Assembly (NCBI GenBank): GCA_036496605.1
Contig: DASXKV010000018.1
Location: 149,599 to 213,598, forward strand
Direction of reading: 5' to 3'
Length of the DNA: 64,000 nucleotides
Source: Gemmatimonadaceae bacterium
Lineage (GTDB): Bacteria > Gemmatimonadota > Gemmatimonadetes > Gemmatimonadales > Gemmatimonadaceae
The notes under the pieces were generated by a model that was not told the DNA's origin, did no database searches, and saw nothing but the letters and a program-made list of their open reading frames with translations. Position 1 is the first letter of the stretch. Each line of letters opens with the position of its first letter. Shown here piece by piece: positions 17,230 through 25,107 of this stretch. Made by a program: the position numbers and the translations under genes.

Positions 17230-17954
17230 GGCGACGGCACCACCGTATTCGCTTCGACGAAGCCCGGCGGCACGGCGAAGAAATCCATCGAGGGCGTCGA
17301 GTGATCGATTCTGGTAGCAATCATGCTGATCTCTCGGCCGTCGGCGCTTGTCATGTGCACTCTCAGAACTGCTGCCCCATTCTTGAATTTCGTCGGCGCC
17401 GTGCGAGGCAACTTGTCGTCGTTGAGAAAGGCCGCCGTCGTGCCGGCGCGGAGTTGGCCCAGCTGACCCTCGAATGCGAGGAAATGACCCAGTTCGGTCG
17501 TGATACACCATTCCGCGCCGGGCGTGCTCTTGAGCGTGTAGATCTCGCACCGCAAGCCGAGGATCGACTCGCGACGGCCAGTTCCTTCGATGTCGGCGAG
17601 TCGCTCACGCTCGAGCGCGCGGAGCTCGGTGACCGATCGGGGATCGCCGAGCGACTCACGGAATGTGCTGATCATCATCCGCGTGAAGCGCTTCGTCGAA
17701 GGAGAAATCGTGGTGATCGTTCCGTGTTCGTAGTCGAACACTTCGTATGTCGTTGTCACGACGCCGACCGAATCCGGAAGGCTCGTGTCCTGTCGAACCC
17801 TCTTGTTGCGAGCCGTGATGACGAACTGGCTCGGCTTGCCATCGAGGACAACGTCGTAGCTGACGCTGCCCTCGAAGACCTTTTGTGCGCCGGCGGATAC
17901 GCGCACCGAGCTCACGATCAGAAGTACGAAGACAACGACGTGTGAGACGCGCAT
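17226..17954 (-). CDS. Exported DUF4412-like protein, copy 1
   Basis: 242 residues from ATG 17954, with CTGGAGATC upstream; the frame continues to 18191 but only as antisense of the peptidase end. A signal peptide (MRVSHVVVFVLLIVSS to about SAGA) is followed by EGSVSYDVVLDGKPSQF, VFDYEHGTITTISPSTKRF, ILGLRCEIYTLKS and EWCITTELGHFLAFEG. Each motif has a counterpart in the next gene, so the pair arose by tandem duplication. It starts 11 bases after the S9 peptidase stop, so it is in that operon. Confidence 0.82.
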   Translation of the reverse strand: MRVSHVVVFVLLIVSSVRVSAGAQKVFEGSVSYDVVLDGKPSQFVITARNKRVRQDTSLPDSVGVVTTTYEVFDYEHGTITTISPSTKRFTRMMISTFRESLGDPRSVTELRALERERLADIEGTGRRESILGLRCEIYTLKSTPGAEWCITTELGHFLAFEGQLGQLRAGTTAAFLNDDKLPRTAPTKFKNGAAVLRVHMTSADGREISMIATRIDHSTPSMDFFAVPPGFVEANTVVPSP

Positions 17955-17965
17955 GATCTCCAGGG

Positions 17966-20926
17966 CTACTCGATTGGCTCCCCCTTTTTCACCTGGGGCA
18001 CGCCGTCGCTCATCCACTTCGGTTCCGGCTTGTCCATCAGGTAATGATCGAAGAACTGCTTCATCCTGATCTGAAAATCCTTCTGGTTCTCCTTTCGCGC
18101 CAGATGGTGCGGCTCGCCCGGATACGACAACAGGATGACGTGCTTCCCCCAACGACGCGCCGCACCGTAGAACTCCAGGCCCTGGTGCCAATCGACGGCG
18201 TTGTCGGCGGTGCCGTGAAGGATGAGGAAGGGGGTGGAGATGTCACGAACATGGAAGATCGGCGACTGATCTTCGTAAAGGTCCTTTGCCGTCCACGGCG
18301 TGGCGCCGTCGCCCATGCGCACCTGTCCGAGCTCCATGATCCCTTGCTGCAAGGTGCCCGTGCCCGGGTAGGTCTCGTCATAAAAGCTGATGAGATCCGT
18401 CGGCGGGGCACCGGTGACCACAGCAGCGAACAGCTTCGAGCGAGTGAGGATATACGAGCTCTCATAACCGCCCCAGCTGTGCCCCTGGAGCCCAATGTGC
18501 TGCGGATCCGCATAGCCGAGCTCGATGACTTTCTTCACGGCGCTCTCGACGCAATCGACCGCTGAACTGCCGGGCTTACCAATTTCATAAACAACGTCCG
18601 GCTGGAGCACGAGATACCCGTTGGACGCATAGGTCGAGATGTGGGGCCGGTCGTCGTACACGGGCATGGAGAACGTGTGATGCGTGTTCGACATGATCTC
18701 GTAGAAATACACCAGCATCGGATACTTCTTGCCTGGCTGGTATCCCGCGGGGAGGGTCAGCGTCCCTTGCAACTTCTTCCCTTTGCCGTTGGTGTACTCG
18801 ATGAGGACCTTGCTCCCCCAGGCGTACTCGTTGAGCTGCGGGTTGGCGTCCGTCACCTTGCGCGGTGAGGCGAACGCTGTCGTCGATACCCAGTAGTCGG
18901 GGAATTCCTTGAAGGTTTGCTCGGTGAAGACGACGCGATCGGCCTTCTCCGCTTTCTGCGCCTGGCCGATTTGCTTGTCGGCAAAGACGAGGGGCACGGG
19001 CGCCTTGCCGAACGACGCGGTCCAGTAGCCCGTCTTCTTCGTCCACTCGCCATACGCGGAAAGGAGGACCGGTTTCGACAGATCGAGTCCCTCGTCATCG
19101 TCGCCGCCGAGGTCAGTGCCGAAGATGCCGCCGCCGCGGCCGCCTCGGCCCGCACGCCGGTCGAGCCTAACGACGCGGAACTGAATCTGCTGCGCCGTGC
19201 CGACGCCCTGGGTGAGCTCGATCGCCTTCCCGCCATCGAGCGGAATGGCCCACACGTCGTACTTGTGGTTGAGGAGGACATACTTTCCGTCCTTCGACCA
19301 ACCGGCAACGCCGTACGTTGGCAGCTCATACGGGTGATCGTCGTCGACATCGACGAAGCTGAGCTTCTCGCCGTCGTCGAGATCGACCGTCTTCATCGTC
19401 TCGAGGTTCACGGCCTTGACGTGCTTGTCCTTGAGGTAGAGGAACCACTTGCTATCCGGGGACGTCCCCATCGTCCTGACGACCGTGCGCTCGATGAGCG
19501 TCCGCTCACCAGTTTCGGTGTTCACGCGATAATAATCCGCGTGGCCGCCGCCCCAGGCGACTTCGCCCCGATACGTGCTGTCGTCGCGGCCGATCGCCCA
19601 TTTGCCGTTGGCGGTCGGGACCACCTGTGTCATGTCTTCGCTACCGAGCTTCACGAAGCGCTTGGTTGCCAGCACGATCGACGCGGGCGTCGTCGTTCGG
19701 CGCAATTGCTGGATGCGGATCATCTGCACCGACTGCGGATCGGGATCCTTCCAGTGCCAGACGTCGACGTTCGCCTGCGGATCGCATTCGCTTCGCTCCG
19801 AGCAGACGTCGCTCTTCGCCGTCTCGGCGTCCTGCTGCTTGATGCCGACGAAGACGCGTGAGCCGTCGCGGCTGAAGCGCGGCGATGAGTACTCGCTCAA
19901 GACCATCATCTTGGGGAACGAGGCGTCTTTCGAGGGATCGTACTCGACTTTCATCGACTTCGGCGTGCCAGGCTCGGACCAGGTGAGAAGCACGTTGTCG
20001 CGCTGCTTCTTGTCGCTCGCCTTCGTGCCACGCAGCACGGCGAGGTTCGACCCATCCGCGCTCCATTGGACCTGATCGTAGATCTGTGCGGCGCCGTCGA
20101 GTGTCTTGGTCCCGCCGCTCGCGAGGTCGATCAGGTAGACGCCGTTCCCGAGGTGCTCGGCGGCGTCGATGGTGTAGGCGAGGAGACGTCCGCTGTCGTC
20201 GAAGTCGTATTGATTCACGTTCCCGACGTTGCGGCTGGCGCCTGACGAGAGATCGCGGAGCAGCAGATCGGCGCCGTCGTGCGTCGTGTCCGCCACCGCC
20301 TTGTTCGTACGGACGGCGAGCCAGTGTCCGCCCTTGGCGAACTTGAAGCTCGCAGCGTTAGGCACGTCGACCTTCGCGCCGCTCTCGAGGTCGAGAAGCT
20401 CGAACCTGCGAGCCGTCGCTTCGGCCGCCACGGCCGCGCCGGCGCCGCCACGGCCCCCGCGTCCACCTTGCGCGCCCCGTCCGCGGCCTTTCGAGCCGGG
20501 CGAGTTCAGGTAATAGCCAATGAAGCGCGAGTCGTCCGAGAAAGCTGGCCCGTTGGCCGCCGCCGCACCGAAACCGCCGCCGCCATCGCCACGGCCCGCG
20601 GCGGGCGCGGTGCCGGCGTTCACGCTGTACACCTTGTCGCCGTCGAGCAACTTCACGAACAAGGTCGCGTCGCCGTCGTTGGGTTGCAGCGTGTACGTCA
20701 TCCACTTCCCGTCAGGCGAGATCGCCGTCGACGTGATCCGATTCCAGCGGCCATAGTCCTGCAGGTTCAGAACTTTGAGGGCGCCTGGGTCTTTCCTGTT
20801 CGTCGCTCCCTGCTGGGAGGGGACACCGGTGTTGGCCTGGGCGAGGGCGCTGCTGGAGGAAATGCCGAGAAAGGCGAACGCGAGCGTAGTTCGCCGCAAT
20901 GCGGCGAAGGAGGACGGGCGGGACAT
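17966..20926 (-). CDS. Secreted S9-family prolyl oligopeptidase-like peptidase
   Basis: 986 residues; ATG 20926 has CGGAGAA upstream. A signal peptide (about residues 1-29, ending SSALAQA) shows export. Residues about 45-690 contain propeller-type repeats with typical strand pairs (SPDGKWMTYTL, SRDGSRVFVG, WSADGSNLAVL) and Gly/Arg-rich insertions. The C-terminal alpha/beta hydrolase has the nucleophile Ser817 in GHSWGGYES, an Asp near residue 906 (GTADNAVDW) and a His near 940 (EPHHLAR), the order of the S9 triad. It probably cleaves peptides in the periplasm or outside. First gene of a four-gene minus-strand operon with two DUF4412-like proteins and a membrane protein. Confidence 0.93.
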   Translation of the reverse strand: MSRPSSFAALRRTTLAFAFLGISSSSALAQANTGVPSQQGATNRKDPGALKVLNLQDYGRWNRITSTAISPDGKWMTYTLQPNDGDATLFVKLLDGDKVYSVNAGTAPAAGRGDGGGGFGAAAANGPAFSDDSRFIGYYLNSPGSKGRGRGAQGGRGGRGGAGAAVAAEATARRFELLDLESGAKVDVPNAASFKFAKGGHWLAVRTNKAVADTTHDGADLLLRDLSSGASRNVGNVNQYDFDDSGRLLAYTIDAAEHLGNGVYLIDLASGGTKTLDGAAQIYDQVQWSADGSNLAVLRGTKASDKKQRDNVLLTWSEPGTPKSMKVEYDPSKDASFPKMMVLSEYSSPRFSRDGSRVFVGIKQQDAETAKSDVCSERSECDPQANVDVWHWKDPDPQSVQMIRIQQLRRTTTPASIVLATKRFVKLGSEDMTQVVPTANGKWAIGRDDSTYRGEVAWGGGHADYYRVNTETGERTLIERTVVRTMGTSPDSKWFLYLKDKHVKAVNLETMKTVDLDDGEKLSFVDVDDDHPYELPTYGVAGWSKDGKYVLLNHKYDVWAIPLDGGKAIELTQGVGTAQQIQFRVVRLDRRAGRGGRGGGIFGTDLGGDDDEGLDLSKPVLLSAYGEWTKKTGYWTASFGKAPVPLVFADKQIGQAQKAEKADRVVFTEQTFKEFPDYWVSTTAFASPRKVTDANPQLNEYAWGSKVLIEYTNGKGKKLQGTLTLPAGYQPGKKYPMLVYFYEIMSNTHHTFSMPVYDDRPHISTYASNGYLVLQPDVVYEIGKPGSSAVDCVESAVKKVIELGYADPQHIGLQGHSWGGYESSYILTRSKLFAAVVTGAPPTDLISFYDETYPGTGTLQQGIMELGQVRMGDGATPWTAKDLYEDQSPIFHVRDISTPFLILHGTADNAVDWHQGLEFYGAARRWGKHVILLSYPGEPHHLARKENQKDFQIRMKQFFDHYLMDKPEPKWMSDGVPQVKKGEPIE

Positions 20927-21019
20927 CGATTCTCCGGGAGAGCGTGACGCTCAACTATACGCCGCAGCGGGGCAGGGCGCTGGCACCCTGAGCACCGTCA
21001 AGCAGTTGCGTCGTCCCCC

Positions 21020-21226
21020 CTACGCCAGCTTTGGCTTCCAGATCGCGGCGTCGATGATCGACCAGAGATGGACCAACCAGCCCAAGAGGATGAACCAGAG
21101 CGCCGCGGCGAGACAGAACTGGAAGATGGCCATCAAGAGACGGCCCTGAAGCAGTTGACCGAGACCCGGAACAAAAAGACTGCACAGCGCGGCGATGACG
21201 TTTCCGGCCGAGCCCTGACCTGACAT
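21020..21226 (-). CDS. Small two-helix membrane protein
   Basis: 68 residues with a strong CGGAGGAAT site before ATG 21226. Two hydrophobic segments (about 8-24 and 31-58) flank a short loop LGQLLQGR, giving a hairpin reminiscent of TM2-like or DUF5683-like small proteins (LFVPGLGQLLQGR). Function unknown. Confidence 0.75.
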   Translation of the reverse strand: MSGQGSAGNVIAALCSLFVPGLGQLLQGRLLMAIFQFCLAAALWFILLGWLVHLWSIIDAAIWKPKLA

Positions 21227-21306
21227 TGCGATTCCTCCGAGAGAGTGGAGCGGGCGCGAACGCGCGCCTTGTGCACTACGGCGATGGCGCGACTGCGGAT
21301 TCGTCG

Positions 21307-21948
21307 TTAGGCGTTCGTGTCCCTGTCGTCGAGGCCCGCACGGCGCGCGATCGCGCGCTTCATCCAGTCCGGCGCCGAGAGGGCGGCAACATCCGCCTGC
21401 TCCACACGACGGCCGGCCAATTCCCAGTCGATCACCGGCGCAACCTCGTCGTCGGCGCCCGCGAGACTCGCCAATGCCCGTTCGACCACGGGCGCCCCAT
21501 CGGGCACCATCATGCCAAACTCGACCTCGGCACGCCGGCAGAAACGCTCGTGCTTCGCCGCGCAGGACGGATCGTACCTGACGCCGGCATTGTCGAGTCG
21601 CGCGTGCATCGCTTCATGGAGGATCGTCGCCGCGACCTGCGTCGGCGTGAACTCGCGGTTGACGACAAAGGTGAGCTCGACGAGACAGATGCGCGTCTCG
21701 GGGAAGTAGGCGCCGCGACAGGGGAATCGCCGGATCTGGATGCGCGCGAAGTCGCGATGCATGCGGCGAAAGTGGGACGGCTGATGCCGCTCGATCAGCC
21801 CGAGCGCGGCGTCGAGACGCGAGAACACGTCCTCGCTCTCGATGTCGGGTCGCGTGTTGCTGAGTGTGATGGGGAACCCGCGGACGAGACGGTCCTCGGG
21901 CAAGTCAGCGCCAGCGCGACGGAGCAGAGTTTTTATCTTGCTAAACAT
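21307..21948 (-). CDS. Putative zinc metalloprotease-like protein with HExxH
   Basis: 213 residues. The helix AATILHEAMHARLDN has H111-E-x-x-H115, the zincin motif. A basic and aromatic N-terminal half (RRMHRDFARIQIRRFPCRGAYFP) and a Cys pair further on (PSCAAKHERFCRRAE) follow the pattern of cytosolic SprT/WSS1-like or domain-of-unknown-function zincins. I cannot name the subfamily. No signal peptide is seen. It sits in a run of short minus-strand genes, 30 bases downstream of the DinB-type gene. Confidence 0.7.
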   Translation of the reverse strand: MFSKIKTLLRRAGADLPEDRLVRGFPITLSNTRPDIESEDVFSRLDAALGLIERHQPSHFRRMHRDFARIQIRRFPCRGAYFPETRICLVELTFVVNREFTPTQVAATILHEAMHARLDNAGVRYDPSCAAKHERFCRRAEVEFGMMVPDGAPVVERALASLAGADDEVAPVIDWELAGRRVEQADVAALSAPDWMKRAIARRAGLDDRDTNA

Positions 21949-21978
21949 TCTCGTTACCGGGGAGCTAATGTGCCGCGC

Positions 21979-22506
21979 TCAGCGCTGTGCCCCTTCCCGC
22001 CAGATCGGTCGTGCGTTCCCGCCGGCGTCTTCATAGAACTTTACCGCGCCCGGGACCTGTGCCTTGGCGACGAGAATGATCTGGCCGAGATGCAGCGCAA
22101 AGTGTTGAACTACCTGATACACGGCGTCGAGCACCGACACATCCCGGGCTTGTACACGGCGACGCTCGGATAGTTGCTCGGGACGAAGCTTGACCAATAC
22201 CGCGTCGGCCTCGTCGAGCGTTTGCTCGATACGGCGCATCAACTCCTCGCGCGTTGCCCCTTCGCGCGTCGCGAACTCGCCCGCCCGGTTGCGGACATCC
22301 GCTGCGCCGCCGACCGCGCCGACGATCCACTGCCGAACATTGCCATCGAGGTGCATCACCAGATTGCCAACGCTGTTCGACTCCTCGTTAGGTCGCCACC
22401 ACAACATGTCTGGCGGAAGCGTGTCCATGGTCCTCCGCAACTTGATGCGGAACTCGTCGGTGAGATAGGCGCGAGAGCGGTCGATGAAATTCTGCTCGAC
22501 TGGCAT
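21979..22506 (-). CDS. DinB-like (DUF1572-type) four-helix protein
   Basis: 175 residues. The pattern GNLVMHLDGNVRQWI, then a long helix with LDEADAVLVKLRPEQL, then YQVVQHFALHLGQI is that of the DinB/YfiT superfamily, where three histidines (one in the first motif, two in HFALH) bind a metal. Members include thiol S-transferases such as the bacillithiol enzymes; the substrate is not predictable. The ATG at 22506 directly follows a GGGGCTA-type heptad array and has no Shine-Dalgarno. Confidence 0.8.
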   Translation of the reverse strand: MPVEQNFIDRSRAYLTDEFRIKLRRTMDTLPPDMLWWRPNEESNSVGNLVMHLDGNVRQWIVGAVGGAADVRNRAGEFATREGATREELMRRIEQTLDEADAVLVKLRPEQLSERRRVQARDVSVLDAVYQVVQHFALHLGQIILVAKAQVPGAVKFYEDAGGNARPIWREGAQR

Positions 22507-22507
22507 A

Positions 22508-22536
22508 AGGGCTCGGGGCTAGGGGCCTAGGGGACC
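22508..22536. repeat. GGGGCTA heptad array upstream of the DinB-like gene
   Basis: Words GGGCTCG, GGGCTAG, GGGCCTA, GGGGACC begin at 22509, two bases before the minus-strand start codon. Four G tracts (22509-11, 22515-18, 22522-25, 22530-33) fit a G-quadruplex on the plus strand. A degenerate GCTCTGC/GCTCCGT stretch follows at 22546-22560. Confidence 0.65.
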
Positions 22537-22573
22537 AGCATTCGTTCGCGCTCTGCGCTCCGTGCGCCACGCA

Positions 22574-23026
22574 CTACACATCGTGCGCATGCTCGGCGTC
22601 GTCGAGCGCAACGTCGGCCATCTCGAGTTGCACGTGCGATACGAGATCGCGCGCGGCGTTCCAGTCGCGACGCGCAATGCGCAGGGACACGCGTCCGCCG
22701 GTCGCCGTCGGGACGAGCTCCAGCGGGCCGATGCCCATGGTGCGCAATTCGATGTGCGGCCTCCACCAACGCCGGCGCAGGTCGATGCCTGCGAGATGAG
22801 CGGTCGGCAGCACGAGACGCTGCGCCGGCACGGACTGTCGCAGATTGCGCACGCTTCCACTCTCGATCTCGCTGATCTCGATGCTTCCCGACCACTCGAG
22901 GGTCAAACGATCGCTCTCCCACCGAGCGATGCCGTGCACCTGGTACACCTTCGACTGCACGCGTCCACGGTCGACATTCGTTTCCTTGCCGAGCGCGAGC
23001 GAGAAGGGAACGGCCAGTATGGGCAT
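22574..23026 (-). CDS. Conserved-looking protein of unknown function
   Basis: 150 residues, ATG overlapping the stop of the preceding membrane-protein gene by one base (TGATG), so translationally coupled. It is rich in beta-type segments (YQVHGIARWESDRLTLEW, SIEISEIESGSVRNL, PHIELRTMGIGPLELV), like a small membrane-associated or PH-like domain. No signal peptide, no motif I can name. Confidence 0.65.
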   Translation of the reverse strand: MPILAVPFSLALGKETNVDRGRVQSKVYQVHGIARWESDRLTLEWSGSIEISEIESGSVRNLRQSVPAQRLVLPTAHLAGIDLRRRWWRPHIELRTMGIGPLELVPTATGGRVSLRIARRDWNAARDLVSHVQLEMADVALDDAEHAHDV

Positions 23027-23304
23027 CAGTCAGCCGTGCGGCGTGCCCGACGACGATGGCTTGCGGGCGACACATCGATCGCCAGCGCGATGATGAGTCC
23101 GATCACGGGCCAGAGGGTCCACTGGCCGCCGAACCAATGCAGGACTGCCGTATACCAGAGCATTGTCGTCGGCAAGAAGATGAAACCCAAAACCGGGTAC
23201 AACGGCGTCTGAAAGATTCCGTTGAACCACGTCGACAGGAAATACAGGCAGAGAATGACCAGCCGCGGCGCGGCGAGCGCCAGAATCAATAAGAGGCACG
23301 GCAT
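23026..23304 (-). CDS. Small membrane protein upstream of the unknown beta-rich gene
   Basis: 92 residues with three hydrophobic segments (about 2-22, 33-48, 60-78) and a basic C-terminus (SHRRRARRTAD). TrpPhe-rich loops (LSTWFNGIF, VLHWFGGQWTLW) suggest a small integral membrane protein similar in style to DUF4870- or YggT-like proteins, without a firm match. Divergent from the MBL-fold gene. Confidence 0.7.
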   Translation of the reverse strand: MPCLLLILALAAPRLVILCLYFLSTWFNGIFQTPLYPVLGFIFLPTTMLWYTAVLHWFGGQWTLWPVIGLIIALAIDVSPASHRRRARRTAD

Positions 23305-23391
23305 AGGGCGAATTCTGGGCTTTTCGATTGCATGCGGGAAGAGGCAGCAACGTGCTTGCCATTCGGCGGCTTGGTCTGCTTCTTCGTGGAC

Positions 23392-24231
23392 ATGACGACA
23401 CTACGCTTGGCCGCGCTCCTCGTTGCAATTGGCTCGTTCAGGACATCGCCACCACCCGCGTACGAGGTGTACGCGGTCCGGTTTGCGACCGTCGAGGGCT
23501 ATCCGACGCGCTATCTCGTTGCCGGCGCGGACTCGACACGGCGAACGACGCTCGCGTTTACGCTCTGGCTCATTCGCGGTGGCGGACGGACGGTTCTCAT
23601 GGACGCCGGTTTCTATCGCGACAAGTTCGTCTCGCGCTGGAAGCCGACCGGCTTCGCCAAGCCGAGCGATGCCCTCGCCGTGCTCGGCGTAAAGCCAGAA
23701 GATGTTACCGACATCGTCATCTCGCACGTGCACTGGGATCACCTCGACGGCGCAGATCTGTTTCCGAAGGCGCGTGTCTGGCTGCAGCGCGACGAGTACG
23801 AACACTACACCAACGACAGCGGTGCAGTCCTCGACCGTGCGATCGACGCCGATGACGCAAAGATGCTTGCCGCGCTCAAGCGAGCCGGCCGCGTGCAGCT
23901 CATTCCCGGCGACTCGATCGAAATCATGCCGGGGATCACGGTATTCACCGGTGGAAAGCACACGTTCGCGTCGGAGTTCGCGACGGTGCACGCGAGTCTC
24001 TCCGGCGGCCGCACGGGCACGATCGTCCTCGCGAGCGACAATGCATATCTCTACGAGAATCTCGAGCGCCATCGGCCCATCACGCAGTCGCTCGATACGA
24101 CGTCGAATCTCCGGGCGCAGGCGCGAATGGCGACGTTGGCGTCCGAGGCGCGACTCATCGTGCCGGGCCACGACGTCGAGGTGTTCACGCACTTTCCGAA
24201 ACCCGGGAACGGCATCGCGCGCATAGAATGA
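23392..24231 (+). CDS. Exported metallo-beta-lactamase-fold hydrolase
   Basis: 279 residues from ATG 23392; an in-frame ATG at 23332 would add 20 residues. Neither has a good ribosome site, and the shorter start gives a standard signal peptide (MTTLRLAALLVAIG). The metal motif H112-V-H114-W-D116-H117 is complete, with later ligands in GGKHTFASEF, LASDNAYLY and IVPGHDVEV. The family includes N-acyl-homoserine lactonases and related lactone/ester hydrolases; the LWLIRGGGRTVLMDAGF start resembles the lactonase branch. Overlaps the arginase-family gene (ATGA), so both are co-translated. Confidence 0.88.
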   Translation: MTTLRLAALLVAIGSFRTSPPPAYEVYAVRFATVEGYPTRYLVAGADSTRRTTLAFTLWLIRGGGRTVLMDAGFYRDKFVSRWKPTGFAKPSDALAVLGVKPEDVTDIVISHVHWDHLDGADLFPKARVWLQRDEYEHYTNDSGAVLDRAIDADDAKMLAALKRAGRVQLIPGDSIEIMPGITVFTGGKHTFASEFATVHASLSGGRTGTIVLASDNAYLYENLERHRPITQSLDTTSNLRAQARMATLASEARLIVPGHDVEVFTHFPKPGNGIARIE

Positions 24232-25076
24232 AGATCCAGTTTCTCCTCGTGCCGTATGATTCCGGCAGGCGCGAGTGGCGGATGGGGCGGGGACCGTCGT
24301 TTCTCCTTCGACACGGCGTCGGGAGTAGCATTCGCGCACTCGGACACGAGGTCGACGCGGAGTACATCGAGCCCGGAAGCGTGGATCAGTCAAACCCGCC
24401 TGCATCAACCGAGATCGCGACGAGCTTCTCGCTGTACCGGCAGGTTGCGGAGCGCGCGCGTGAAGCGCGATTACGCGAGGCACTGCCGATCGTGCTCGGA
24501 GGCAACTGCGGCGTCACGTTAGGCGCAATCGCGGGCCACGGCACGGCCGGCGTACTGTGGCTCGACGCGCATGCTGACTTCAATACACCGGAGACGACGG
24601 CGAGTGGATTTCTCGACGGGATGGCGCTGGCAACCCTCACGGGGCGCTGTTGGCGCACGATGGCGTCACGAATTCCTGGTTTCGCTCCCGTGTCTGACGA
24701 GAACGTCGTGCTCGCTGGAGTGCGAGACCTCGATCCACCCGAGGAAGTTCTTCTCGAGCAATCGCAGGTGACGGTGGTCCGTGGAGTGGAGACGCTCACT
24801 CCCGCACTGGACGCTCTGCGCGAGCGTGTGAGTCGGTTGCACTTTCATCTCGACGCCGATGTTCTGGATGCGGAACTGGCGCGCGCGAACTCCTTCGCCG
24901 CGCGCGGCGGCCTAACGATTCCGCAATTGGCCGACGTCGCTCGGCTCGCCGCGGCGCGGTTCGAGATCACCTCGGTCGCGGTGACGGCGTACGATCCGGC
25001 GATCGATACATCGGCCTCGGTTCCACCGGCGATCGCCGCGGCTCTCGAGGCGCTTCTCTCATCCGGCACTCACTAG
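24228..25076 (+). CDS. Arginase/agmatinase-family protein
   Basis: 282 residues. The manganese-binding DAHAD motif is intact (D113, H115, D117 followed by FN) and the second aspartates are in HLDADVLD (D209, D211). The usual GGDHS motif, which supplies a metal-ligand His, reads GGNCG (N93, C94) here. Related actinobacterial proteins also have Cys at this place, so activity is possible but the site is not standard. The family hydrolyses guanidino or formimino groups. Cotranscribed with the MBL-fold hydrolase. Confidence 0.82.
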   Translation: MKIQFLLVPYDSGRREWRMGRGPSFLLRHGVGSSIRALGHEVDAEYIEPGSVDQSNPPASTEIATSFSLYRQVAERAREARLREALPIVLGGNCGVTLGAIAGHGTAGVLWLDAHADFNTPETTASGFLDGMALATLTGRCWRTMASRIPGFAPVSDENVVLAGVRDLDPPEEVLLEQSQVTVVRGVETLTPALDALRERVSRLHFHLDADVLDAELARANSFAARGGLTIPQLADVARLAAARFEITSVAVTAYDPAIDTSASVPPAIAAALEALLSSGTH

Positions 25077-25099
25077 CACTGGAAAAGTGCTAGTGAGTG
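25067..25099. terminator. Perfect 14-bp hairpin between convergent arginase-family and TonB-receptor genes
   Basis: Arms 25067-25080 and 25086-25099 are perfectly complementary around GGAAA. The left arm contains the arginase-family stop codon and the right arm ends nine bases before the receptor stop. There is no U tract. The sequence is built of CACTAGC-like words, so it may be a member of the heptad family. Confidence 0.7.
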
Positions 25100-25107
25100 A
25101 CCGGTGC

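Noticed and set aside
18917..19861. Plus-strand ORF of 314 codons inside the S9 peptidase gene
   Set aside because: Antisense shadow; no ribosome site, no recognisable domain, and the other strand has clear propeller repeats.
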